NCBI GenBank assembly: GCA_910585815.1
Contig: CAJUFJ010000002.1
Coordinates: 23,320 to 87,319 of the forward strand
DNA from: an uncultured Oscillospiraceae bacterium
GTDB taxonomy: Bacteria > Bacillota > Clostridia > Oscillospirales > Oscillospiraceae
DNA length: 64,000 nt
Direction of reading: 5' to 3'
The position numbers and the translations under genes were made by a program. The notes beneath the pieces were generated by a model. The model had not been told where the DNA came from and searched no databases. It worked only from the letters and a program-made list of their open reading frames with translations. Positions 8,168 to 17,267 of the stretch are shown here, piece by piece. Each line of letters starts with the position of its first letter. Positions within the stretch are counted from its first letter, which is position 1.

Positions 8168-9433
8168 ATGGAGCTGTTGGACAAACTGAATATCCTGGCT
8201 GACGCTGCCAAGTACGACGCCGCCTGCACCTCCAGCGGGCTGGACCGCTCCGCCCGGCCGGGGACCATCGGCAGCACCATGGTGGCGGGCTGCTGTCACT
8301 CCTTCTCGGCGGACGGCCGGTGCGTCACCCTTCTCAAGGTGCTGCAAACCAACTTCTGTATCTACGACTGTCAGTACTGCGTCAACCGCCGGTCCAACGA
8401 CGTGCCCCGGGCGGCCTTCACCCCGGAGGAGCTGTGCGAGCTGACCATCGGCTTCTACCGCCGCAACTATATCGAGGGGCTGTTTCTCTCCTCGGCGGTG
8501 ATCCAGAGCCCGGACTACACCACCGAGCTGATGATCCGCACCCTGCGCATCCTCCGGGAGCACCACCGCTTCGGGGGGTATATCCACGCCAAGGCCATCC
8601 CAGGGGCCGACCCCCTCCTCACCCACCGGCTGGGCCTGCTGGCCGACCGGATGAGCGTGAACATCGAGCTGCCCTCCTCCCCCAGCCTGGCCCTTCTGGC
8701 CCCGGACAAGAAAAAGGAGGCCATCCTCACCCCCATGCGGCAGATCAGCGAGGGCATCGCCGCCTCCAAGCAGGAGATTGCCGTCTACCGCCACGCCCCC
8801 CGGTTCGCCCCGGCGGGGCAGTCCACCCAGATGATTGTGGGGGCCACCCCGGAGAGCGACCGCCACATTCTCACCCTCACCCAAGCCCTCTACGACCGCT
8901 ACCAGTTAAAGAGGGTGTTTTACTCCGCCTATATGCCGGTGTCCTCCAGCCCCCTGCTGCCCGTCCCGGAGCACTTTCAGCCCCCTCTGCTCCGGGAGCA
9001 CCGGCTGTATCAGGCCGACTGGCTGCTGCGGTACTATCACTTCCGGGCGGAGGAAATTCTGGACGAGTCCCAGCCCGACCTGGACCCCCGGATGGACCCC
9101 AAGTGCTGCTGGGCCCTGCGCCATCTGGAGTTTTTCCCGGTGGAGGTGAACCGGGCGGACTACGAGGCCCTGCTCCGGGTGCCCGGCCTGGGGGTGCGGT
9201 CGGCCAGGCGCATCCTGCGGGCCCGGCGGGTGGGTCCCCTCAACTTTGAGGGGCTGAAACGGCTGGGGGTGGTCCTCAAGCGGGCCCAGTACTTCCTCAC
9301 CTGCTCCGGACGGATGATGCAGGGCCTGCACATCAGCGAGGACGGCCTCCTCCGCCACCTGGTTTCGCTGGAGGCCCCTGCCCTGGCCGATCCCGCGCCG
9401 GAACAGCTGTCGCTGTTTGATTCTGCCGTGTAG
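8168..9433 (+). CDS. Putative DNA modification/repair radical SAM protein (TIGR03916 type)
   Basis: A 421-residue radical SAM protein of the family annotated as a putative DNA modification/repair enzyme. The start is the ATG after CAGGAGG. The 4Fe-4S cluster motif is C64-x3-C68-x2-C71 (CIYDCQYC). Near residue 330-360 there is a helix-hairpin-helix like segment (LRVPGLGVRSARRIL), the kind of motif that contacts DNA. The C-terminus ends QLSLFDSAV, where LSLF resembles the short peptides that dock on the DNA sliding clamp (my inference). The following gene is its standing partner. The stop codon TAG lies inside the GTAGGG end of the repeat that begins at 9430. No biochemical function is established for the family as far as I know. 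Confidence 0.88.
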   Translation: MELLDKLNILADAAKYDAACTSSGLDRSARPGTIGSTMVAGCCHSFSADGRCVTLLKVLQTNFCIYDCQYCVNRRSNDVPRAAFTPEELCELTIGFYRRNYIEGLFLSSAVIQSPDYTTELMIRTLRILREHHRFGGYIHAKAIPGADPLLTHRLGLLADRMSVNIELPSSPSLALLAPDKKKEAILTPMRQISEGIAASKQEIAVYRHAPRFAPAGQSTQMIVGATPESDRHILTLTQALYDRYQLKRVFYSAYMPVSSSPLLPVPEHFQPPLLREHRLYQADWLLRYYHFRAEEILDESQPDLDPRMDPKCCWALRHLEFFPVEVNRADYEALLRVPGLGVRSARRILRARRVGPLNFEGLKRLGVVLKRAQYFLTCSGRMMQGLHISEDGLLRHLVSLEAPALADPAPEQLSLFDSAV

Positions 9434-9509
9434 GGACACATCATGATGTATCCGCCTCTTTTACCGGCAGGTGCGTTTTAACGGCGGACGCATCGTGATG
9501 CGTCCCTAC
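9430..9509. repeat. Palindromic repeat with GTAGGGACRCAT ends
   Basis: Two imperfect hairpins (GTAGGGACACATCATGATGT and, downstream, GGACGCATCGTGATGCGTCC) end in CCCTAC, the same outer termini as family A but with a different core. It overlaps the stop codon of the upstream gene. Confidence 0.7.
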
Positions 9510-9525
9510 AGAAGGAGGCGTCCCC

Positions 9526-10311
9526 ATGCCCTGGACTCAAATTTCCTGCCAATACGACGGCACCTACCCCGGCTTTCTCTCCTGCGTCTTCGACTGCTAC
9601 GTCAACCGGGAGGAGCCGGTGGAGTTCCATTCCCCGGAGGACATGTGCTGCTCCCTCTACCCCCTGCGGCAGGTGGAAACCGACGAGGCCCACGCCCAGC
9701 GAGTCTTCCGGTCCTTCGGCAAGTTCGGGGCGGAGGGACGGCGGCTGGCAGTGCGGACCTTCCTCACCTGCCTGCCGGACAGGGAGCTGTGGCTGTGGCG
9801 GTTTCTCCGTCTGGCCTACGAACAGGGTCCTAAGATTGGCCGGAATCTCACCGACCCCACGGTGGACAAGGTGCGCAAGGCGGTCTGGCACCTGGAGCAC
9901 GAGGCCCATATGTACAAGGGTTTTACCCGCTTTTCCGAGCTGGAGGGGACGCTGGTGGGGGAGATCGAGCCCAAAAATCGGGTGCTCCCCCTGCTGCGGG
10001 CCCACTTTTCCGGACGGTATCCCCAGGAGCGCTTTGTCCTCCACGACCGCACCCATAGCGAGGCCCTGTTCCACCAACCCGGCCCCCAGGGCTGCGCCAT
10101 CCTGCCGGTGGAGGATTTTTCCATGGGCCCCGCCGGAGCAGAGGAGCTGGCCTACCGGAGGCTGTGGCGTGCCTTTTACGACACCATCGCCATTGAGGGC
10201 CGCTACAACCCAAAATGCCGCATGACCAACATGCCCAAGCGGTACTGGGCCATGATGACCGAGTTCCAGAAGGACTGGGACACCGCTCTGCCAGAGATAA
10301 AGGGCGTGTAG
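9526..10311 (+). CDS. TIGR03915-family putative DNA metabolism protein
   Basis: The 261-residue partner that normally follows the TIGR03916 radical SAM gene. It shows the family features: the N-terminal YDGTYPGFLSCVFDCY block, a central segment with TVDKVRKAVWHLEHEAHMYKGFTRF, and the C-terminal FYDTIAIEGRYNPKCRMTNMPKRYW block. In related proteins this unit is linked to uracil-DNA-glycosylase-like domains, here absent. The gene has a strong ribosome site (GAAGGAGG). With the upstream gene it probably forms a DNA repair or modification unit; the reaction is not known. Confidence 0.85.
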   Translation: MPWTQISCQYDGTYPGFLSCVFDCYVNREEPVEFHSPEDMCCSLYPLRQVETDEAHAQRVFRSFGKFGAEGRRLAVRTFLTCLPDRELWLWRFLRLAYEQGPKIGRNLTDPTVDKVRKAVWHLEHEAHMYKGFTRFSELEGTLVGEIEPKNRVLPLLRAHFSGRYPQERFVLHDRTHSEALFHQPGPQGCAILPVEDFSMGPAGAEELAYRRLWRAFYDTIAIEGRYNPKCRMTNMPKRYWAMMTEFQKDWDTALPEIKGV

Positions 10312-10451
10312 CGGGCGCCCTTGCCTTTCTGCCTCAAATCAGGTATAATTCACCCCATGTAAACCGCCGGTTGACAAAAAAATAATCCCCAGTTGGTGGA
10401 AAAAAGGGGGTTCGGATGGTACGTTTGGAGACAGAAAGGAGGGCGAAGCTT

Positions 10452-11708
10452 ATGACATTAGGCCAACGAATCGCCCAGAAGCGCAAGGAGCTGGGGCTGT
10501 CCCAGGAGGGGCTGGGAGAGCAGCTGGGGGTGTCCCGGCAGGCTATTTATAAGTGGGAGTCGGACGCCTCCCTGCCCGAAATCGACAAGCTTATCACCCT
10601 GAGTAAAATTTTTTCTGTCTCCGTGGGCTGGCTGCTGGGGGTGGAGGAGGCCCCCTCCCCGGCGGAGCCCCCCTCCGGCGAGCTCACCGAGGCCCAGCTG
10701 CAAATGGTCCAGGAGATTGTGGACCGCTACCTGGCCGCCCAGCCCAAGCAGGCGCCTCCCAAACGGCGGAGACTGGTCCGGCTGTGCGGCGCAGCGGCGG
10801 TGCTGGCACTGGTCGCGGCCCTGTTCAATCTGTTTTCCAAGCTGGACCGGGTTACGCAGGATTACAACAATCTGCGCTACTCTGTGGACAACGTCAGCAG
10901 CAACGTGAACAGCCAAATCAACTCCATCACCTACCGGGTGGAGGACATCCTCAAGAGCCAGAACAGCCTGACCGCAGAATATTCCACCGCGCTGGTCTCC
11001 ACCGACCTGGGGGCCAACACGGCCACCTTTGATATCCGGGCGGTGCCCAAGACCTATGTTGATGGGATGACCGCCCTGTTTGTGGCCCGCAGCGAGGAGG
11101 AAACCGTGGAGCTGCCGGTGGAGCCGGGAGTGGACCACGCCTTTTCCGGGGAAATCACCTGTCCCCTCACCGACAACATCTCCCTGACGGTAGTCTTTGT
11201 CACCGGCGACAAGCGGGAGACCCAGTGGCTGGAGGACTACTACGACCTCTACACCTTAAGCTTCCCAGACCTGTCTCTGGATGGCCGCCTCTGGTTCGAC
11301 ATGGTCCACAAGAAGGACAATCTGCTGCCTCCCTCAGAAATGCCGGGGGTGCAGATCGAGAATCACGATGATGAGGGCGGCCACCGGCCCTGGGGCTGGA
11401 GGCCGGAGCCGCCGGCCACCGTCCAAGTGGGCCTGTTCCAGGACCGGAAGCTGGTCATGTGGTATGAGGAACGGGAGGTGGAGATCAACATCAACGGCGT
11501 GCTCACCGCCGTGACCGCCTGGTTCCGCCCCCGGGAGGTGGAACTGGACCCCGACAGCATCTACAGCGAGGTGCTGCTGTACACCGATGCGTATGGCCGC
11601 CAGCACCTCTGTGACATTGATCACATCGCCTACAGCGCAGGGGAACAGCGCTGGGATTCCCCCCGCAACTACGATTCCAGCTATGATTTGTCAGATTGGA
11701 CGTTTTAA
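10452..11708 (+). CDS. Membrane-anchored XRE-type regulator with large extracytoplasmic domain
   Basis: A 418-residue protein that begins with an XRE helix-turn-helix (about 4-60; QRIAQKRKELGLSQEGLGE, SRQAIYKWESDASLPE). A basic stretch KRRRLVRLC and one membrane helix follow (about 109-127), then a short coiled coil (RVTQDYNNLRYSVDNVSSN) and about 270 residues outside the membrane with beta-rich sequence. This is the layout of a one-component transmembrane transcription factor that senses an outside signal. I chose the ATG eight bases after AAAGGAGGG over the upstream in-frame ATG. A TTGACA lies at 10371-10376, but no convincing -10 is spaced after it. The ligand and targets are unknown. Confidence 0.75.
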   Translation: MTLGQRIAQKRKELGLSQEGLGEQLGVSRQAIYKWESDASLPEIDKLITLSKIFSVSVGWLLGVEEAPSPAEPPSGELTEAQLQMVQEIVDRYLAAQPKQAPPKRRRLVRLCGAAAVLALVAALFNLFSKLDRVTQDYNNLRYSVDNVSSNVNSQINSITYRVEDILKSQNSLTAEYSTALVSTDLGANTATFDIRAVPKTYVDGMTALFVARSEEETVELPVEPGVDHAFSGEITCPLTDNISLTVVFVTGDKRETQWLEDYYDLYTLSFPDLSLDGRLWFDMVHKKDNLLPPSEMPGVQIENHDDEGGHRPWGWRPEPPATVQVGLFQDRKLVMWYEEREVEININGVLTAVTAWFRPREVELDPDSIYSEVLLYTDAYGRQHLCDIDHIAYSAGEQRWDSPRNYDSSYDLSDWTF

Positions 11709-11711
11709 CCC

Positions 11712-11740
11712 TTGCCTAACCAGCCATGTTGTGTTATAAT
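11712..11740 (+). promoter_or_regulatory. Sigma-A promoter of nrdR
   Basis: TTGCCT (11712-11717), 17 bp, TATAAT (11735-11740), about 40 bp before the nrdR start. Confidence 0.75.
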
Positions 11741-11781
11741 CTGGAAGAAAAGCTCCCAAAACACAACAGGAGGTATGCGCC

Positions 11782-12237
11782 ATGAAATGTCCCTACTGCG
11801 GCTACCTGGAGAGCAAGGTTGTCGATTCCCGCCCCGCTGACGAGGGGGCCAGCATCCGCCGCCGGCGGGAGTGTCTGTCCTGCCACAAGCGGTTCACCAC
11901 CTACGAGACCATGGAGAGCCTGCCCCTGATGGTCATTAAGAAGGACGGCAGCCGCCAGAGCTTCGACCGGGGCAAGGTGATGGGCGGCCTGATCCGGGCC
12001 TGCGAGAAGCGCCCTGTCTCCTACCAGACCCTGGAGGGGCTGGTGGCGGAGATTGAGCTGTCCCTGCAAAACCAGATCGACCGGGAGGTCAGCTCCTCCC
12101 AGATCGGCGAGCTGGTGCTGGAGCGGCTGAAGCAGCTGGACGAGGTGGCCTATGTCCGCTTCGCCTCCGTCTACCGGGAATTTAAGGACGTCGATTCCTT
12201 TATGGCCGAGCTGAAGCAGCTGATGGAGAATAAATAA
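11782..12237 (+). CDS. nrdR: Transcriptional repressor NrdR
   Basis: A 151-residue regulator of ribonucleotide reductase genes. The N-terminal zinc ribbon has C3-x2-C6 and C31-x2-C34 around basic residues that contact the NrdR box. The rest is the ATP-cone (about 47-137; [15 protein letters not shown]), which reads ATP/dATP levels. Length and motifs are standard. Ribosome site AGGAGG; own promoter. No nrd gene is in the window, so it acts in trans. Confidence 0.96.
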   Translation: MKCPYCGYLESKVVDSRPADEGASIRRRRECLSCHKRFTTYETMESLPLMVIKKDGSRQSFDRGKVMGGLIRACEKRPVSYQTLEGLVAEIELSLQNQIDREVSSSQIGELVLERLKQLDEVAYVRFASVYREFKDVDSFMAELKQLMENK

Positions 12238-12295
12238 CCCAAAGCCCTTGTGCTCCCTCAGGGCAAAACCGGGGCAAAAAATTTTAAAAAAACAG

Positions 12296-12324
12296 TTGCT
12301 TTTCCGTCGGAACTGTGTTATCAT
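12296..12324 (+). promoter_or_regulatory. Sigma-A promoter of rpmE
   Basis: TTGCTT (12296-12301), 17 bp, TATCAT (12319-12324), about 50 bp ahead of rpmE. Confidence 0.6.
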
Positions 12325-12376
12325 ACCAGTTGCGTTTACAAGAATATCCTCATAAGGAGAAAGAGGTGAAGATAAA

Positions 12377-12580
12377 ATGAAGGAAGGCCTCCACCCCAAC
12401 TATCAACAGACCACCATCCGGTGCGCCTGCGGCAATGTGATTGAGACCGGCTCCACCAAGAAGGACATCCGCGTAGAAGTTTGCTCCAAGTGTCACCCCT
12501 TCTACACCGGCAAGCAGAAGATGGTGGACACCGGTGGCCGTGTCAGCCGCTTCAACAAGAAGTTCGGCCTTGACAAGTAA
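12377..12580 (+). CDS. rpmE: 50S ribosomal protein L31
   Basis: A 67-residue L31 of the zinc-binding (C+) type: C16-x-C18 and C36-x2-C39, with the conserved starts MKEGLHPNY and [17 protein letters not shown]. Ribosome site AAGGAGAAAGAGG. It is monocistronic between a promoter and a strong terminator. Presence of the zinc form means the ribosome is one zinc store of the cell, which fits the metal-chaperone genes at the start of the window only loosely. Confidence 0.97.
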   Translation: MKEGLHPNYQQTTIRCACGNVIETGSTKKDIRVEVCSKCHPFYTGKQKMVDTGGRVSRFNKKFGLDK

Positions 12581-12593
12581 GTCCCTGTGTACA

Positions 12594-12625
12594 AAAGCCG
12601 CACCGTGTATTCGGTGCGGCTTTTT
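12594..12625 (+). terminator. Rho-independent terminator after rpmE
   Basis: A 12-bp stem (AAAGCCGCACCG with 12612-12623), 6-nt loop, then a run of five T (12621-12625). Confidence 0.9.
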
Positions 12626-12670
12626 GCGCATATACTGTATATGAATTGTTAAATTAGGAGGAATCACGCC

Positions 12671-13171
12671 ATGCGCAAGATCGACCCCAAAACCCTGGAC
12701 AAAAACATCTTTTCCGCCATCGGAGACCAGTGGATGCTCATTACCGCCGGGACGGCGGACCGCTGCAACACCATGACCGCCTCTTGGGGCGGGCTGGGGG
12801 TGATCTGGAACGCCCCCTCAGCCACCTGCTACATCCGGCCCCAGCGGTACACCAAGGAATTTGTGGACCGGGAGGACTATTTTACCCTGTCCTTCTTCGG
12901 GGAGGAGCACCGGAAGGCCCTTCAACTGTGCGGCTCCAAAAGCGGCCGGGAGGTGGACAAGGTGAAGGAATGCGGCTTCACCGTCCGGGCGGCGGAGTGC
13001 GGCGCACCCTGGTTTGAGGAGGCCGAGCTGGTGCTGGTGTGCCGCAAGCGGTTTGTCCAGCCCATGGACCCGGACAATATCCCCCAGGACGTCAAGGACC
13101 GGTTCTATCCGGAGAAAGACTACCACGTCATGTATATCGGGGAGATCGTGGAGGTTCTGGTGAAAGAGTGA
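12671..13171 (+). CDS. Flavin reductase-like / FMN-binding protein
   Basis: A 166-residue single-domain protein of the flavin reductase-like (split-barrel FMN-binding) family. Visible family pieces: TAGTADRCNTMTASWGG near residues 25-43 (the FMN phosphate region), IRPQRYTKEFVDRED, and the Cys-rich segment LQLCGSKSGREVDK. Such proteins in gut anaerobes reduce flavins or small quinone or nitro compounds; the substrate is unknown. Ribosome site AGGAGG. Its stop is one base away from the stop of the convergent radical SAM gene, with no terminator between, so the two transcripts must overlap. Confidence 0.85.
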   Translation: MRKIDPKTLDKNIFSAIGDQWMLITAGTADRCNTMTASWGGLGVIWNAPSATCYIRPQRYTKEFVDREDYFTLSFFGEEHRKALQLCGSKSGREVDKVKECGFTVRAAECGAPWFEEAELVLVCRKRFVQPMDPDNIPQDVKDRFYPEKDYHVMYIGEIVEVLVKE

Positions 13172-13172
13172 C

Positions 13173-14108
13173 CTACAGATGGGGCAGGGCGGTCCGGTAG
13201 GACCGGAGCCGGTCCTCGCTCTCCCGCCGGATGATCCGGTCCAGAGCGGACAGGAGGGCCTCCCGGTCCTCCGGCAGCCGCCCCTGGAACTGGTAGGCGT
13301 TGGAGGCCCCCAGGGCCGCGAAGGTGACGGGGATATCCAGATAGGAGACCAGGGCTTTCAGCTCCTGGAACTTCTCGATCTCCCCGGCCTCCGCCCAGTT
13401 TCCCCCCTGGATTTCCCGGTACAGCGCCGAATCGGGGTAGATGGTGAGCATGGAGGAGCCGATGAGCCGGGGGTGGAGCCGGTTGAACACCTCCGCGCTG
13501 GCTTTTGCGCTCCGCTCCCCCTGCCCCGCCCCGGCGATGCCGGTGAGGTAGAAAAAATTGTATCCGATGCCCGCCCGGTCCAGGCGCTGGCACTGGGCCA
13601 GGATGTCCTCCGGGGTGTAGCCCTTGTCCATGAAAGCCAGGGAAGGGCCGTCGCCGGTCTCCACCCCGACGGTAAGGCCGTCGTACCCGGCGGCCCGGAG
13701 CCGGTCCAGCTCCCCATCGGTTTTCAGGCTGATATCGGTGACCCGGGCGAAGCAGCCCACAGTCTGGATGGCCGGAAAATACTGCTTGACCAGCCGGGCA
13801 ATCTCCAGCAGCCGGTCCGCCTTTAACACAAAGGGGTTTGCCCCGGTGAGGAAAACCCGGCGGGGGCCCTCCCGGGCGGGCAGGCCCTGGAGGGCGGCGG
13901 TCAGCTTCCCAAACGGGGAGTGGAGAGCGGTCTGAGCCTCCAGCAGGTCGGCCTCGATGTCCTCCAGAGGGGACATGCGGAAGGGAAAGGGCAGGTCGTT
14001 GTACAGGGTGCAGAATTTACAGCGGTGGTGGGTGCAGCCCGCGGTGGCCTCGATGAGCAGGGAGGCGGCCTCGTAGGGCGGCCGCCAGATGGTGCCGGTA
14101 AAGTGCAT
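13173..14108 (-). CDS. Radical SAM protein
   Basis: A 311-residue radical SAM enzyme with the cluster motif C25-x4-C30-x2-C33 (CTHHRCKFC), a spacing unlike the common CX3CX2C. Other SAM-domain landmarks are FLTGANPF, TVGVETGDGPSL and a C-terminal region resembling the Elp3/coproporphyrinogen-oxidase-like group. The start is the ATG eight bases after AAAGGAG. It is transcribed away from the HxlR regulator, which may control it. The specific reaction cannot be given from sequence. Confidence 0.8.
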   Translation of the reverse strand: MHFTGTIWRPPYEAASLLIEATAGCTHHRCKFCTLYNDLPFPFRMSPLEDIEADLLEAQTALHSPFGKLTAALQGLPAREGPRRVFLTGANPFVLKADRLLEIARLVKQYFPAIQTVGCFARVTDISLKTDGELDRLRAAGYDGLTVGVETGDGPSLAFMDKGYTPEDILAQCQRLDRAGIGYNFFYLTGIAGAGQGERSAKASAEVFNRLHPRLIGSSMLTIYPDSALYREIQGGNWAEAGEIEKFQELKALVSYLDIPVTFAALGASNAYQFQGRLPEDREALLSALDRIIRRESEDRLRSYRTALPHL

Positions 14109-14244
14109 AGTAAACGCTCCTTTTCTGGATTGACCGGCGGGGGCCCGCCGCCGGCTGATGCCACCTTATCACAGGAGGAAAGGGAGCGCAAGTACGGTCT
14201 TTTTTGAGAAATAGTACACTTTTTGATACCGTGAGGGGACAAGC

Positions 14245-14593
14245 ATGGCGGACAACAAATTTACCGCCCCCGAGGTCCTGGCCCGGTGTGAGGCCATGGG
14301 CCGGCTCCAGTCGGTGCTGGGGGGCAAGTGGAAAATTTTAATTTTGTGGTATGTGGCCTTCTACAGGGTCCAGCGGTTTGGCGAGCTGCGCCGGCGGCTG
14401 GAGGGCATCACCCAGTCCACCCTGACCAAGCAGCTCCGGGAGCTGGAGGAGGACGGCTTCCTCCACCGGGAGGTCTTTGGCGAGGTGCCGCCCCGGGTGG
14501 AGTACACCCTCACCCCCCTGGGGGAGAGCTTCGCCCCGCTCCTCCACACCATGCTGGAGTGGAGCCGGGAAAATTTGACCCAGGAGGACGGAC

Positions 14594-14607
<14 letters not shown>
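14245..14607 (+). CDS. HxlR-family transcriptional regulator
   Basis: A 120-residue winged-helix regulator. Family signs: the conserved SVLGGKWKILILWYVAFYRVQRFGELRRRLEGITQSTLTKQLRELE core and VEYTLTPLGESF near the end. HxlR proteins often respond to aldehydes, quinones or redox changes and control the divergent neighbour, here the radical SAM gene 136 bp away (inference). Its last 14 bases overlap the start of the GNAT-HflX frame, so it is the first gene of that operon. Confidence 0.9.
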
Positions 14608-16462
<1,855 letters not shown>

Positions 16463-16466
16463 GGCC

Positions 16467-16538
16467 TGTAGGGGCGGCCTGTGGCCGCCCGCAGGAAAGC
16501 GGTACGATATCGACGGGCGGCCACAGGCCGCCCCTACA
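16467..16538. repeat. Family A palindromic repeat, paired copy
   Basis: TGTAGGGGCGGCCTGTGGCC...GGCCACAGGCCGCCCCTACA: two inverted units separated by about 25 bp, starting 5 bp after the hflX stop and ending 20 bp before the next start. Nearly the same as 54442-54515. Confidence 0.85.
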
Positions 16539-16557
16539 TAGAAAGAAGGAAACCTCT

Positions 16558-17109
16558 ATGGACTTCATTTTGCGCCCCTGGCGGCGGGAGGATGCCACCG
16601 ACGTGGCCAAATACGCCAACAACGAGAAGATAGCCCGCAACCTGCGGGACGTGTTCCCCCACCCCTACCCCCCGGCTGATGCTGAGAATTTTATAAACAG
16701 CTGTCTGGAGGCGGACGAGTCCCTCCAGATGTTCCGGGCCATCGAGGCGGAGGGCCGCGCGGTGGGCAGCATCGCCCTGTGCCGGAGCAGCGACGTATAC
16801 GTCAGAACCGCCGAGCTGGGCTACTGGCTGGCGGAGGACTACTGGGGCCGTGGAATCATGACCCGGGCCGTCCAGCAGATTTGCGAGGAGGGATTCACCC
16901 AGTGGAACGACCTGGTCCGCATCTATGCCGAGCCCTTCGCCCACAACGCCGGCTCCTGCCGAGTGCTGGAAAAGGCCGGGTTTATTTTGGAGGGCGTCCT
17001 GCGCCAGAGTGTGTTCAAACGGAATGAGGTCTGCGACTCCTGCATGTATGCCCTGCTGCGGGAGGAGTGGCAACATACCGGTTCCGCCTCTCAGACCGAT
17101 TTAAAATAG
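16558..17109 (+). CDS. GNAT family N-acetyltransferase (RimJ/RimL type)
   Basis: A 183-residue acetyltransferase of the RimJ/RimL-like group: MDFILRPWRREDATDVAKYAN at the start, the acetyl-CoA loop in LAEDYWGRGIMTRAV (about 93-107), and N-x-GSCRVLEKAGF near residue 138 with the usual ending block. Such enzymes acetylate protein N-termini or small amines; the target is unknown. The start follows AGAAGGA and lies just after a repeat. It is the last gene of the hxlR-hflX unit, followed by a strong terminator. Confidence 0.88.
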   Translation: MDFILRPWRREDATDVAKYANNEKIARNLRDVFPHPYPPADAENFINSCLEADESLQMFRAIEAEGRAVGSIALCRSSDVYVRTAELGYWLAEDYWGRGIMTRAVQQICEEGFTQWNDLVRIYAEPFAHNAGSCRVLEKAGFILEGVLRQSVFKRNEVCDSCMYALLREEWQHTGSASQTDLK

Positions 17110-17123
17110 CAATACATTTCTCA

Positions 17124-17160
17124 TTGGAACAAGCAGCACACCGCTTGTTCCAACTTTTTT
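17124..17160 (+). terminator. Rho-independent terminator after GNAT
   Basis: An 11-bp perfect stem (TTGGAACAAGC with 17143-17153), 8-nt loop, then a run of six T. Confidence 0.9.
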
Positions 17161-17174
17161 ACATCGGGGCGGCC

Positions 17175-17203
17175 TTGTGGCTCTGCCCAAAAGATGGTAT
17201 GAT
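17175..17203 (+). promoter_or_regulatory. Promoter of the type I restriction-modification operon
   Basis: TTGTGG (17175-17180), 17 bp, TATGAT (17198-17203), about 60 bp ahead of hsdM. The only promoter-like sequence seen for the four-gene unit. Confidence 0.55.
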
Positions 17204-17267
17204 AGACAGCAAGGACGACCGGGCAGCAGGTCCGGCCTCACAATTGATACAGAGAGAGGGACACATT

